Shown here: positions 48,621 to 62,339 of the stretch, piece after piece
How positions within the stretch are numbered: position 1 is the first letter of the stretch
How the letters are laid out: each line of letters starts with the position of its first letter
NCBI GenBank assembly: GCA_051453625.1
Contig: JBOZIK010000001.1
Coordinates: 239,690,975 to 239,754,974 of the forward strand
Reading direction: 5' to 3'
DNA: 64,000 nucleotides
Origin: Welwitschia mirabilis
Lineage: Eukaryota > Gnetophyta > Gnetopsida > Welwitschiales
Translations under genes and position numbers: made by a program
The notes under the pieces: generated by a model
What the model saw: only the letters and a program-made list of their open reading frames with translations
The model's database searches: none
Told to the model about the DNA's origin: nothing

Positions 48621-50330
48621 TCATATTTGTAGAATTATTATATTATAAACATTTAACCTATCATCATTTCTCCTTAACTCATACCTCTTCTCATTCTTTT
48701 CATCTATATACAACCTAGTATTGTAAGATTACAACTTCCATATAATGTTATATCTATAAGAATTAGTATCTATAGTTTGAAAACACTTATAGTGTTAAAA
48801 GAGTAGTGGTACCTAGGTATCTGCATATTTGTTGATCCTTTTGTCTTCTTAAACATACTCCTAGCTTTTAAACTATATGTCTTTGAACACTATTTATTAA
48901 GGTTGTGAATCTTGTTCTAGCTATATATGTTTAAGATCCTCTTTTCACAATTAACATGGATGAAGATCCATGTTTCTTCTTTGGGACAACAGAAGTAAAA
49001 CTGTTATAACATCTAAAATAATGTAATTAACTAAATATGTAATAAAAAAGATATAGCTTTTACTTATACCATTAAGTCTACCACACTCATTAAATCTATC
49101 ATTCCATGCATGTATAATGGAATCAAAGAAGCTCTTGGCATTTATCACTATTGTATCATTACTCCAGTTAAGTTGTTTCATGTTAGGAGTTTCTTTTATC
49201 CATAGAAACTCATGTACATGTGGAGAACTTTTATGTTGCCACTCAAATCATGTTGAGTAGTCTACAATGTTAAATTCCTTTATTAGAATTGTCTCTCTAA
49301 ATTTTTTCATGATGGTTTTACATGTACTCTGAGATAATGTGTGGATTCTCAATAATGTTTTGCATTCACCATCACTTGACTTCAAATGGATGTTGTACTT
49401 GTTCATCAACATGATATCATGTAGATCAGGTCAATATAAATCTACAGCGCTTAAAGTGAAGAATATTGTAAGAGTTTCAAGTGAGGTAACCATATCTAAT
49501 AGTTCAGATTTTTCCCCCAGTAGGAAGATGTGCCTCATTGAGAGCTTTCATATCGCATTAAGTTATCTATTATTTCTTTCCATGAACAACTGTTCATCTA
49601 TTCACATAATTTCTCTATCGTGATTAGGGCATCGATTATGTTCTTTTTGAAAAACATTGGTATAGACCTACGTGTCCTATGTCTCATAATCATGTTGAAC
49701 ATGTAATACCTAAAATGAAAAATTATTTGTGAAGGGTTTAAAATTTGTTCCATTAAATTCATTAATGAATTAAAAAATTGATGAAGTACTTAACCAAATC
49801 TTGGATGATAACCAACTCTTCCATCTGTGTATCTTAAAAGATGTTTTGCAAACTCATGTAGCTTAATAGACTTAGCTCTATATACAGGAATATAACATTT
49901 ACTTATAGGAAACAATGATGGAAATGATTATAATATAATACCTCTAGTGTTAAACTCATTGACCAGTGACTCTTATAGTAATGGCCATTAAGCATTTGTT
50001 GGGGGATTGTTACACAAGTTTTGCAGCTAATTATTTATAGCATCAAGTTCTCTTTCAAGTTGAGGACATCTTGTGGCAACTGAGGATGTGTGATGAATAA
50101 TGTTGAACTCATTTGTTTCTAGAAAAATACCATCAAAATGTAGCTTAATTTCCCCTTTCTCTTCACTAAGAGTAATCTCTCGAAGAATGTGAAAGGCATT
50201 AACATCTTCCTCATCACTAATATCATCTAAGACATGCATGTCTATCTTAACATCTTAGTAGAAAGGACCATTCTCATTTTTTAAGCATAAGGCATGATAA
50301 ACTCGCATCTTGTTTACAATAAAATTATAT
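48621..50330 (-). pseudogene. Possible upstream part of the Helitron protein, very decayed
   Basis: The minus strand keeps open pieces at 48951-49181 and 50027-50239 (70 codons, MHVLDDISDEEDVNAFHILR and IKLHFDGIFLETNE) in the expected direction and order. The pieces do not show the Rep His-hydrophobic-His signature. Context alone suggests they belong to the same element. Confidence 0.35.
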
Positions 50331-51420
50331 TATCTATTGATTTGGTCCCTTCTTTTTAAAATAAGGATGGGTATTTGTGTAATTTTAAAGGGCAAAACAC
50401 TTGAAATATGTGACACATCTCCTGGAAAGCTTATTGTGTGCCCTTGATATACAAGTTAACCACCAGTTACATGTGTAACTTGAAATAATGGATTTATCAT
50501 TGAAATAAGCATCTCTTCAACCTAGGTCAGATGGGATCAAACAAATGGCTGAAGCCCTAGATCCTGGTTGTTCAGAGTAGAGAAATGTTTAAATTCTTTA
50601 TTAGCAACTATAATGCCTTCCTTTTCCTCATATTGACATCATCTGCAGGTAGGGCCATGTCTACCTTATACCAACTTTATAAACTAATACATCTTATTAT
50701 AAATTGTCCACGATTTTGATAGTGCAGATACTTGTATTTCTCTCTAAAATGTCTCAATTCCTTTACATATATCACCATTATGTTTATGTAAGCTAGGATA
50801 TGAATGTTGATCCAATGTTTGTTTCAACGTTTTTATAGAGAAAAGGACATTGAAGTTTGATACTATTGCATTACATTGTCTTTTTCATCATTATCTTTGT
50901 AAGTGTGATTGTTGATTATGATAACCACCCTCTTCCATAATCTATTTCTATCACCTTACATATTCTTGCCTTCTTATTAATGATAAAGAACTCTAAGTAT
51001 TAGAAATGTAACTTGTAGATGTCATATCATTGTTTATTGTCTGTTCACTAACTCCTACTAAGGTGGTGATTTCTATAGATATGTCTTTCATTTGTTGATT
51101 TAGTTCTTATATAGTATGATTAATCAAGTGTTATACTATAATACTAAATGATGTAGTACTATGTTGAAGAGATGCATTGTTCATGTTATTTAGGAAAATA
51201 AAAAAGATTGATTTTGTTACAATCTAGTTTTAATGAATTTGTAAAGCCATAAACAAAATTAACTCATACCTTATTGATTATTATTATCACTATCATCATT
51301 ACATATGTTTAAAGAGTTTAATGAGTGAGTAGTTTCCCTACGAGGTCTTTGCCTCTCACAATATCTTCTTTGCCTTTCACAATCTAGAGCTCACTTGTGT
51401 TCCATCTTAGAATTTCATTC
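50331..51420. other. AT-rich DNA with no recognised gene
   Basis: Nothing readable was found on either strand. It may be the 5' flank of the Helitron remnant. Confidence 0.35.
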
Positions 51421-51960
51421 TATTTTAAAAAAAAAAGGGAATAGAAAAACCTATATTTAGAAAATAAATGTAAATGACAAAATGAACTAAATTTAAAAAA
51501 AAACTTTTAAAAAACTTAAGTTAAAAAACTTAATTTTATGAAAAACTTACTTTATGAATGACTTAATTAACAAATGCTTGATTTAAAAAATAAATGTAAT
51601 TTAAAAAATTAAATTTAAAAAATGCTCATATCTTAATATAAAACACTAACCTTTAAAAAATAAAATAAATTTAAAAATACTTATTTAAAAAAATTAAAAT
51701 ACTTAATTTTATTAAAAAAACTTAATTCATAAAAAACATAATTTAAAACATAGACATCATTTAATAAATAAACCTGATTTAAAAAATTTGTTTTAAAAAA
51801 CTTATCTTTAAAACTTTAATACAAAGAAAAAGAAAAATATAATATGAAATACAAAGATATTTTTATCAAAATTTTTTAAAAAACTTAATTATAAAAAAAT
51901 TATAGTTTAAAAATAGTTTAAAAATAAAAATAAATTTACAAGATGTACTTCATTTAAGAA
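51421..51960. repeat. Low-complexity A/T tract
   Basis: A run of degenerate words such as aacttaattt and taaaaaaactt makes up almost all of this 540-base stretch. It has no fixed period and no coding content. Confidence 0.75.
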
Positions 51961-52619
51961 CTATTATTATTCTTTTCTCTATTACACATTTTCCATTTAT
52001 TTTTCAAGTTCTTCTATCTATCATATTTAAAACAAAATGAAAGTTTCTAAAAATCTAAAATATACAAATCTAATATTAATTAAAGTCATAGTTTAATTCA
52101 TGTTTAACTAATACTATGTAGATGTTATAAATCTTTTACAAAACTTAAATATTATTTGTATCATAAATATTATTCACTTTATTGAAAATTTTTTGGTCAC
52201 AATAAAAAATAAGATTTTAGTTTTAATTTAGAGTTTTTCTTATCATTCATGTAAAAACGGCCAAAGGAAAATAAACATTGATATCAAAAATAAATTTTCA
52301 AAGTGAAAATATTAAAACTCTAAATCTCTATGGAATATTTTTCAAATTCTTGAAGTTAAAATAGTCATTGAACAGAGTCTCTATAATGATTAAAGTGCAG
52401 GACATTTTAGGTTTTTGTTATGAGAATGCAGAAAAACAAAACAAAATTGGAAAAAGGAGCATACCTTTAGATGGAGTGAATTCCACTTCTTTAGAGCAAA
52501 TTCCACTTCTACACAGTGAATTCTTCAAATCAAATTTACTTTTCAAAACATAAATCCTTATTAATTGCATTTTAATTACATCTGTTTGTCTAGGCCTTGT
52601 TGTATATGCTAAATATGAC

Positions 52620-52985
52620 CCCATTAATTTATGTTCACCATGTTAAAAATTAATTTTTTGTTTTTTGACTAAAGATATAATTTTCGTATGGCCTCAAAAT
52701 TAGGTTTACCATTTTCAAATTTAGTTTTTTGTTTTTAAACTAAAGATATAATTTTAGTGTGACCCTAAAGTTAGGTTTTCCATTTTAAAAATTAGTTTTT
52801 TGTTTTTATCTAAAGATATAGTTTTAGTGTGGCTCAAAATTAAATTGCTGTTTCAAAAATTACTTTTTATTTTTTTAACTAAAAATATAATTTTAGTATG
52901 GCCTCAAAATTAGGTTTGTCATTTCAAAAAATATTTTATTCTTTTTAACTAAAAATACAATTTTACTATTAAAAATTAAATGTAA
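52620..52985. repeat. Tandem repeat, five copies of about 70 bp
   Basis: The anchor word actaaagatataattttagt begins at 52668, 52739, 52809, 52878 and 52948, giving steps of 71, 70, 69 and 70. Each unit also carries ttagttttttgttttt and gtggcctcaaaattaggttt. Units differ at scattered positions. No coding potential. Confidence 0.9.
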
Positions 52986-53855
52986 TGCTATCATGGACAT
53001 ATTAGTGGCTGTGGATTGGCTACTCAGCCAAAATTAAAATGTGATAATAAAAAAAGCTCAAGATGAGTTAGAGACTAGCAAATTAAGTAGATTTGCCTTA
53101 AAATCATTTTCTTCTTTTTCGTTATCTCCTTTTCACTACTAGGTAGCATTTCCAAAGCTGTAGTCATGGCACGCATAGCAACATCAAGGGCCTATGATCG
53201 TAGCAATTGCTATTGCACAAATAGAGCCTTAATACCTAAAGACGAGTATAGGTAACAAAAGAAAAGAACTAACAACTGATACTACAAAGAATTTGTCATA
53301 AATACAAGATTAAATTGTGGCAACAACTTGTAGAAGATTCTACATTAAAAATTAACTCTATGCAAGTTTTTCTCTCTCTTGTGAAAGGGTTATCTTAGTC
53401 CAATGAGTTGCAACAAGTGGATTTTAAGGAGGTTAAGAGCTATTACATCTATGTTAGGGATCACCCCTTGTTGACCTAAAATTCATTGAATCATGCTTCC
53501 AAAGGAGAAGTACTAACATGCATGCTTGGTGTTATTTGTGAATCATATAAATAGTTGTTAAGGAAATCATGCACATGTTCCTTGTTAAATCCAAAGAAAC
53601 CTTGATTTAAACCATCACAGCCCCTTAGGTCCTAAGAGGTAGTGATTTATTAGGAGGAGGAGAAGACTCAAAAAAACGTTGTACATCAAGAAAAAACTCT
53701 AAAATCTAACTTCTTGTTAACATGCTGATCTTCAAACTAGATTTTTTGGTTCTGCAATGATGAATGATATTTTTAAAGATACACTAAGTTTAATTCTTTT
53801 CCTTCAAAAAACCTATGACATCTAGATTTTATATCTTAAAATAGGGTAAAATATA
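52986..53855. other. AT-rich DNA with no recognised gene
   Basis: I see no family match. It may be the 3' region of the minus-strand LINE that follows. Confidence 0.35.
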
Positions 53856-53859
53856 AATA

Positions 53860-55420
53860 TATTTATTTTACAAGAAAATTTATAAAATCCATGCAGAGTC
53901 TAGTTTCAAATCTAGTGAAAAACATGGCCATTTTAGCAAACATCGCGATGCTAATAAGTGTATAACCAAAGTAACTATAGAGAAATTAGCTAATAAATGT
54001 GTGAAGGACTTTAGAGAGTCATTGAAAGGGTATCTAGGTGAATAATAAGTTATATGAAGTATTTTTTCACTAAGAGGCAACCCTTGGTAAAGTAAGTGTC
54101 ATATAAATAACATAACTTCAAGAGCGACTAATGTTGTCCAAAAAGGCAAAAATGCACCTTACTAATGAGACATAAGCTGGATTCCTCATTTTCTATCTAA
54201 AGTTTTAAAAACTCATACTTGGTTGTTCAAGCTTTGTAGATCATTCTAATTTTTGGATTTGAAGTCTTGTATTCTAGAGCTACTCCATGTATGCCAAAGC
54301 TATGAAAAATTGGCTAAGTAGCATAATGAGATGCTTCCAACCAACTGAAAAATATTCTAAACAATTTGGTACTACTTGGTTGTCAAATGAAAAAGTCTAA
54401 TAAGGGTTTTAATATCATAAGAATCCTCTCATCAAGAGAAGAAGTGCACAAAGAGAGTGAAGAACCTTTTTTTTTATTTCATATTCATTAGATATTTGCC
54501 ATTAAATATCTTAAATTTTAAGGTGTATTATTACAAATTAACTAAAATTAAAACATGTTAGAATGTTTCTACTAACTAAAATGCAAAATATTTCCTAATT
54601 TGCCACCAACATTTCATACACTAAATAAAGAGTTGCATTCCAAGTATATCATAACAGATGGAAAACATCATTAATCATGGTGTTCAAAATAAAGGATGTA
54701 CTCCTATTAGGAATAAAATAATTTCTTATAAAAAACTAACAAATCATAACCAAGTGGTTTAAAGGAACAAATAAGGTGAAATCTTGAGTAGTAAGGGCAT
54801 AATCTAGAATCAACTATAAAGGTAAAAAATATGAAGTACAATTTTTGTCATACCCATTGAAAATGGATTTTATAAAAGACCTCATGTTAGATTAGGAAGA
54901 ACAACCATTATGATCAAAAGATAAATTTTCATAACATGACAATGTCCAAATCGATTTTTATAATTTACCCAAGACTGAAACTTAACTGGAGTCATGTCTC
55001 CTATGAGATTATCATGTCTATCACAAAGACTGTTAACCATGTTAAAACTCTTACAAATAATTTACTTAACTTACGGAAAAATTTCACTGAAATATTTTCG
55101 TAAAGCTATGTAATTATTGAGATCATTTGGAACATAAATATTAAGAATATGAATGAAGAAACCATCAATTCCAAATATACAACATACTATAAATCTATTT
55201 ATGAAATCAAAATCGGTACCACTCTTGTCTAGTTTTTGACAAATTAAAAGAGGAATACCTCCATAGCCTTCCTGATATTCATATATAGAGGGGGTCAAGG
55301 GGAAGGAAAAAGACACAAGCATTTTAACTCACATTAAGCTTGACTTGATGTTTAAAACTACTAACCTCAATCTCTTAAATAGAAATAACATTAGCTAACT
55401 AAATAGAAGACAAACTCCAA
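53860..55420 (-). pseudogene. LINE endonuclease and RT-thumb remnant
   Basis: On the minus strand 55071-55322 encodes GYGGIPLLICQKLDKSGTDF, then DGFFIHILNIYVPNDLNNYI. This matches the apurinic-like endonuclease domain of plant LINEs (GGIAIL, VNVYAPND). Just downstream, at about 54955-55050, KSFNMVNSLCDRHDNLIGDM corresponds to the GDFN block, with the catalytic Asp lost. At 53880-54080 LKSFTHLLANFSIVTLVIHL and LASRCLL resemble the RT thumb (normally NWSLSLAGRLVLIKSVL). Most RT palm sequence between is unreadable. This is a different LINE from the one in blocks Y1/Y2. Confidence 0.7.
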
Positions 55421-58400
55421 ATAGTATATGCGTGACTTAGGTCAGACAAGCCTCATATATTTCATATTGCGTAATTCATAAGAAGAATATGTCAACATAA
55501 TCTCCCTAAACCTTCATATGCATAACATCATTCTTGAGATGTTGTTCAAGAGAGTTAAGAATATCAAAGGAGTTTCAAAATTACATTTCAGAGAAAATGC
55601 TTCACTATGGTTTTAATCAAATAGTTTTTAAGTACTTTCCAAAGTCATAGAATTAGTGGTCCCTTATCATGTTATTAGAGAAATTTATCACATCATTATC
55701 ATGCTTTCTCATTTTCAAATTATATCATTATGTTCCTATTTTCAATTTGGAATTTGTATGTGAAAGGACGGGAGTTGAAAAAGCATTTAAAATTTAGAAA
55801 TAGACATATATAACAACAAGATATATTTTCTATTAATGCATTCTAAGGAGATACATAACCACATTATCAAAATGTGAAATACATATGGAGTACATAGATT
55901 CAAACTCTCATCAAAATACATTATCCATTAGATAAGGAGGGAAAATATTATATCATACATTTGAAAATATCATGAATTTTTCATTTTCCAAAATCATTCT
56001 TCTTCTACTGGTATGGGTGATGATGAACTCATTCCACATCCAAACTGCATTTTCAAATCCATTTTAATCTCTTTAACTTTAAATATGAGGTGAGTTATCT
56101 TGAGAGCCAAATCTTTCATTTGGGCTTGTATCTGGTCATAACACCTCTAATATTACCTTTTGTCTATGAAAATTAATGTATTAAGAATCCCACTAAGATG
56201 TCATTTGTAATATGTTTTGGATATGTCTCTAGAGGTTGAACTTGTTCATGCTATGTAAAGTAAGTTTTATTTGTCTTTCTTAGTCAGACTAATCATATAC
56301 GTAGATTTCTCATGAGCAAGATGAGACATGATCTTAAATTTTAGGATGGAATTACTTAATAATGGAAAGGCAATGATGTTTAAAATATTAGTTTCATATA
56401 TTTGATAATAATGTACATCAAGTTATATGGTTCTTCATTAAGTAAAGTAAGCACGAACCTAGTGTAAACTTCATCAAGTTATCTATGTAAGTATTAGAAT
56501 GAATATTCATGGCCTCCAATCCAAAGAAGACATATATTAGTGGTAGTGGACTTAGGCCAAATCAAAGGCTTCTTAAGCATCCTTCTCACCAACTAGAAGT
56601 TAAAAGTACTCTAATGTTTACTCCCTTATAGCTCTATTAACATACAGTCAAGTGCCATGCATAAAGATGCTATAATTATCCCTTAAATAATCCTCTATAA
56701 TCTCAATCTTAGTGTGTCCTATCTTAGATTTGATTATGATTTCTCTTTATAATTTGTTTAAATCATGTGAAGGGATCTTTGGAGGTCTTGTATTTTGTCT
56801 TCATTCTCCTATAAAATTCTCTTACTTGACTATTGAAATATTCTCTATGTGTGAGTTTAACAAACCAAGCCAAGCAATAGTAGATTGGCTCTTGCCTTAT
56901 TTCAAGTTATAGGTGTTTTAACCAATCGACATAATTTCATTTTAGTATCAAAGAGGACTCTTGAAACTACCTTCTAGTTTATGCAGCAACATGTAAAGTG
57001 GAGGGTTGACTTGTAAAAGTAGAAGCTTATGCTAAGGTGTAAGCTAGAGTTCTCAACACCCCATGGCTACTTCCAGTTTTATGAGTGTATTTTTGTTTTT
57101 CCTAAAACATGGCAAAATTGTCATTAATTCCTTCCACTGAGAAATCCATTGTAATTTACAAATACCAAATGATAATAGCTTTTAAGGAAAGATGACACTA
57201 ATAACAATTGTAAAATTAATAGGAGAGGGGCTAGGCTTGATATAATTTTTAAAATTTTTAAATAATAGAGCTCTAAATGAGGAAACAGTTATAATAGGAA
57301 AGAAATTATTGTCTTTGTGAGTTTTTATATCCAACTATTTGGACAGATTTCTAAAATATTAAGAAAACATAATTAACATGAATGACTTAAAGGAAAATAT
57401 TTGAGTTGTTCAATTATGGAAAGAGAAATCCTAAATCTAGAAGATTAAAATGAAATTGCATTTTTGAAAAGATAAATATGATGGCTTAAAAAATATCTAA
57501 AAGGACTAGGTATTGACATAATTTGTATAGAATAAAGGCATTAAAATCATTTAGAACAAGGCTAGAATCATGAGACTGAAATCTAATAATTTTGAACCCT
57601 AAGATATCAAAAGAATATAACCATCCTATTTTGAAGGAATCCAAACTTTTAATGGGAGAGCATTCTTATTACTTAAGCTATCTAAGAATAAAGGTTTTCT
57701 TTAAGAAATCCACATGGAAACCTAGAGGCAATCACGTGAGGCTTAAAATTTCAAGCACATATAAGAAACAGTAAAGTTGTCACACTTGTGCAAGGGTTTC
57801 TATGAAAGATTAGAGGTTGTATCTTTTTTTTTCCCTTTTAGTTCCTCATCTTAAGACAATAATAGTAATGTATGAGGATAATCCTAGATCTACATAGGTT
57901 TAGAATAGGAAAAAGGTACTTGTTCATTTTACTTCTGGGGGGAAGAGCCAGGATTGAGGGGAGGCAAAATAAGAAAAGAGGGTTTTGTGTTTATTATTTC
58001 TCTTAAAATGTACCCTAATCAAGCTAAAAATTCTAAAAGCAAAAAAGAATAAAAAAAGTAAGAGGTTAATCCCTTAACCATGGGGATAAAGGACCACCTA
58101 AAGTGGACATGATGTTGTCGGTTATTTTGGTCACTAAAGAAACAAAGTTGCACTCGAAAAGAAAAAGGCTAAAATGAATTTTATCCTACAATTAATTAGC
58201 TTAGGCCTTTATATTTTTTCATTAATTATGATCTATCATTGGGTAATAGACCTATAATAGGTTTTAAAAATCCTATTGCAACTCTGTTATGAGTTATTGT
58301 AAGGTAATAAGTCCATTTGTATGTAAATTAACAATTATTTCTCTAGTTATCATTGCATCACAATAATGTAATAGGACTGAGTAAGAAAAATCTAAGAGCT

Positions 58401-59460
58401 TATCTCTCACATGATGGATTTTGATATAATATGTGATACTATCATGTCATTGGCTAAGCGACTCATAAGTGATAGCTTAGTGATAGAATTTTACCACAAT
58501 CATATCACTAGGTAATAGAGAATAGTTTAAAGAAAAATATGTTTCTAAATATTTAATTATTTATTATTATTATTTTTTAATATAATGTTTATACTACATG
58601 TAGTCTTATCAAGAGGCCATCACTAAGTGATAGGTCAGAACTTTTCGTGTAAAGTGATTCATATTTTATCAAGAAGCTAATGAATTGGTAGTATATTTTT
58701 AATGTAACAACATGTTTCAACATTACATTATGTCATTATCTTATGCTGATTAAATCATTGGTAGAGTAACAAGATTAAACATAATAGGTACAAGAAGGTG
58801 TGGCAAGAAAATAAGAGATGGTTCCAACAAGTTTATAGGTGGTAAGGAGAATTAGTAACACACAACTGGAAGACTAAAAACAATTAGGGTTTTTAGATAG
58901 GTGATAGAAAGGGGAGAACAAATTGCAATACCATTATGTTATATAAATAGTTCCCATATAATCTATGAAGGGATGTTTTGGGGCTTTTTGGTGAAATCTT
59001 AAAAAAGATTCTTAAGGAAAATAAGATCATTAGGAAGCACTATGAAGTGACTTCCAAGGCACTTGTACCTATTGCTACTCAATAGGATAGTATTTTATGT
59101 TACCATGTCCTTGTTAAACTAATAGTAATATAAACATAATTATTCTACAAAGAAACTTATATTATTATGCATGTAGTTTGAAAACAAATTTCATGTTCTA
59201 TTTCTTGCTCTTACTATTAATTTAGTTAAAGTTAGTATTAAGATAGTATAGTAATTAGAAATGGGTCATGCATAAATCCAACCATGATTTTTTGTATCTT
59301 ATTATTAAATTTATTTCTTCAAATTATTTATAAATATTCTAAATAAAAAAGAAGTTAATAAAGCACCATTTGTTAAGAATAGTCATTCTCAATAAGACAT
59401 GTGTTTGATGAATAAGGAACTCTTGTTAGTTTTAGAAACTTGAAAATAAATCTAATTTTT
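55421..59460. other. AT-rich DNA with no firm gene
   Basis: On the minus strand about 56020-56130 reads MKDLALKITHLIFKVKEIKM, a piece that could be a retroelement gag coiled coil, but this is weak. Small open frames at 56712-56912 and 57592-57774 match nothing I know. Near 58430-58640 short inverted words around tcactaagtgatag recur. No RNA gene was recognised. Confidence 0.35.
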
Positions 59461-59469
59461 TTAAAATTA

Positions 59470-61088
59470 TAATAATAAAGACCCATTTAATGTAAGATAG
59501 ATAAGGAAGGTGGAGAGATGAAAAGAAAAGATATGTACAAAATCCTAAAAAAATACAAGTCTCTAAAAAATGCCAAGTTAGATGAAGCAACTAATAATGC
59601 CATGAGAATAAAGATTAATCCTTATGACTTCATGAAGGGTATGAAAACACTTAAGAGAAGTTAAATTGAAATATAAAGAAAATTAGATCTTTTAATATAG
59701 ATACAAATAGGAAGAGGTAAATCTAACACTGTGAAAAGATTAAATTGGGAAGAAGAGAAGACTGCTAATTCAATTCGCTTAAGTATAGATTACTATATAC
59801 TTATCACACTCAACCTTATGGACCCTTTGGTTTTGGAAATTCCCAATAAGATTAGTAACATGAATACTACTAATATTCTTATCTTTGAGGATAAAGTGAA
59901 TGATGAACACTTTTGAAACTTAGGATGCCTAACGAACAACATTTTAAAGTAAGTACTAGCCTATTAAGATCATTGAATATCTGAGAGATTAAATCCTACA
60001 TATTAAGCAGAAGGACAATGAGACGTTTTATGCATTCATAGACAAATATTATATTCTTTTAGTAAAATGTTTTAATCATGGAATAACTTTAAGAGAATGA
60101 ATTAGATATTTGTTGATAGGATTAAGAAATGAATCTTTGAAGAAATTAGATACGTTACATGGAGATAGCATTAGGAAAGGTAACATCCACTATATCAAAG
60201 CTAGCATGAAAAACTCTATAGAATGAGTCAGGGATGGAATCAGAATGAGGATAAGGGAAAGAAAAAGATGAATGTACTTAATATAGAGAATTGGAAAGAA
60301 TTCAGATGTATAATTATGTTAGAAGAAACTAATAAGAAAATAGAATCCTTGAGGAAAAAAATAAATAGATTGAAATAAGATCAAAAAATTAAGGCTTCTA
60401 GATATTGAAATAAAGATAATCATAAATTTATAAAATGTCCTTAGATGATAGATTTTGTGGAATGACTACATATTAATAGGGTTGACTGTAATCCCAATAA
60501 TACCCCTTAGGTTATAAAGAATCCTTAGCCTAAAAAATGGAAGAATAAGGAGGAGAATCTAGTACAAATTTTATGCAATTTAAAAGATAGTAGCAACATG
60601 ATTACTTTAGGAACTGACTAATTAAAATATAAATAGGAGGAAGAAACATGAGGAACCTCTTATACTAGTGTAGCCTTAACCATATCCAAGGGTAGCTAGT
60701 TGAAAGGCCATTGAAGCCAAGTTAGGAAGACATCTCCATCCTAATTCAACTCCTTTATTTATTTAAAAAAATAAAAAATAAAAAAAAGAAAGAAATAAAG
60801 AAAGAAACATTAAAAAAAAGAAGAATTAGAAAGAGATGAACGACATCCCATTGGAAACAAAGAAAAAAGAGGATAATACATTACCCTTTCCAATGAAAAG
60901 TAAGATAATATACAATTTTCAAGGGAAAGAAGAAAAGGATTTAGAATACCTTGCTAATGTTTTGTTTGCTTTTTGTAACTAAGGTTTAAAATTTGGTTTT
61001 TACATTAATGATGTTGGACAACTTAGTTTAACTTAGTTTGATGTCCTCCTTTGAGCACCAAACAGTTTTGACTATCTTTGATAAATCA
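59470..61088 (+). pseudogene. Ty3/gypsy gag remnant, interrupted by a LINE
   Basis: At about 60250-60480 the frame reads KKKMNVLNIENWKEF, then EETNKKIESLRKKINRLK, a coiled coil, then RY-NKDNHKFIKCP, a CCHC zinc knuckle whose first Cys positions are degraded (H and last C remain). MIDFVE-LHINRVDCNPNN follows. The coiled coil and knuckle are typical of gypsy gag, which packages RNA. Farther on, at about 60930-61085, DLEYLANVLFAF and GFYINDVGQLSLT continue a polyprotein until the LINE insertion at 61089-61107. Earlier open pieces (59731-59916) may be N-terminal gag. Confidence 0.55.
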
Positions 61089-61106
61089 AGATTTGTTTTA
61101 GATGTT
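61089..61106. repeat. Target-site duplication, left copy
   Basis: AGATTTGTTTTAGATGTT is identical to 63321-63338 on the far side of the minus-strand LINE. Its next bases are a T run, the complement of a LINE poly(A) tail. Confidence 0.93.
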
Positions 61107-61210
61107 TCTTTTTTTTTGAATGAAATTGTAAGATTTCATTGCTATAAGAACAAAATAGATCAAACTATTATAGAAGCACTAGATACAGACCAAATCGAGG
61201 CTGAGAGATT

Positions 61211-61935
61211 AAGACCTCTCTGTGTAGTCTAGAAAATGCAGGAAGAAAACTGTAAAAAATAGAGTATATACAATCATCCTGTAAGAGAGAAGATTAGACT
61301 GGGCATGGAAAATACTTCTGATTTGGCAGCAATCAGTGCATTTCTGTGCTTTTTAACAGAGTAACCACCCTTTAAGCTTTACTGATAACTGAGCTGTCAA
61401 ACTGAGAAATCAATCAAACTTTGTGCAGAATCAGTCTGTCTATTTAAATGTTAGCACAACAAATTAAATCAGTGGGCCTTTAAACCAACAGATTTTACTT
61501 CCAGCTATGGAGACTTCAGCAGATCGTAAACACCATGGAGACTTCAGCAGATTGTAAACATCATTATAAGATCAAGATCTCTCTGTGTAGTCTAGAAAAC
61601 TTAGGAAGAAAACTGTAAAAAAAACAGAGTATATACAATCATCCTGCAAGAGAGGAGATTAGACTAGGCATGGAAAATACTTCTGTTCTTGGCAGCAATT
61701 AGTATTTCTGTGCTTCGTAACAGAGTAACCGCCCTTTAAGCTTTACTGATAACTGAGCTATCAGTTGGTGAAATTGAGAAATCAATCAAACCGTGTACAG
61801 GGGAATCAGTCTGTTTATTTAAACGTTAGCAGAGCAAATGCATGGCTCCTTTAACATCTGGGCCATCATATTTGATAAATCAGTGGGTGTTTAAACCAAC
61901 AAATTTTACTTCTAGTTATGGAGATTCAGTAGATT
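61211..61935. repeat. Tandem duplication of about 363 bp in the LINE 3' region
   Basis: The word aagayctctctgtgtagtct begins at 61211 and again at 61574. Both units continue with gaagaaaactgtaaaaaa, gagtatatacaatcatcctg, ttggcagcaat, ccctttaagctttactgata and gagacttcagcagat-like words. The second unit has small insertions. Confidence 0.85.
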
Positions 61936-62155
61936 TTAAACACCATTAACTTTATTAGTTGGTTAGACAAAAATATCAATCAAATTACTGAAGAAGCTAA
62001 GCATTCTTGCATAAGATCAAAACAGGGGATTTACTTCCAGCTGTGAAGACTTCAATAGATTCTAAACACCATTAACTTTATCAGTTGGCGAGACAAAAAT
62101 ATCAATCAAATTACTGAAGAAGCAGCATTCCTGCATGAGAGCAAAACAGGGGAAA
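61906..62155. repeat. Tandem duplication of about 125 bp in the LINE 3' region
   Basis: Two units start ttacttc at 61906 and 62031. Both contain taaacaccattaactttat, gacaaaaatatcaatcaaat, tactgaagaag and end aaaacagggga. They are very similar and directly adjacent. Confidence 0.88.
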
Positions 62156-62339
62156 AAATTGCGTCATTAGAGACAATTTGTTTGCTTAGCATTAGCATAG
62201 CAGGGGATTCTTTTAAGATATAAACGCAAAAATTCTTTCACTATAATCTTTGGGCCATCACATTTTAATAACAAAGAGGACAGTAATTAAGCCAACAATC
62301 TTTACTTCCAGTAGTGAGAATGTCAACAAAAAGAGAACT

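Noticed and set aside
61038-61232. 64-codon plus-strand frame
   Set aside because: It starts in the gypsy remnant, crosses the target-site duplication and ends in antisense LINE sequence, so it is a chance fusion.
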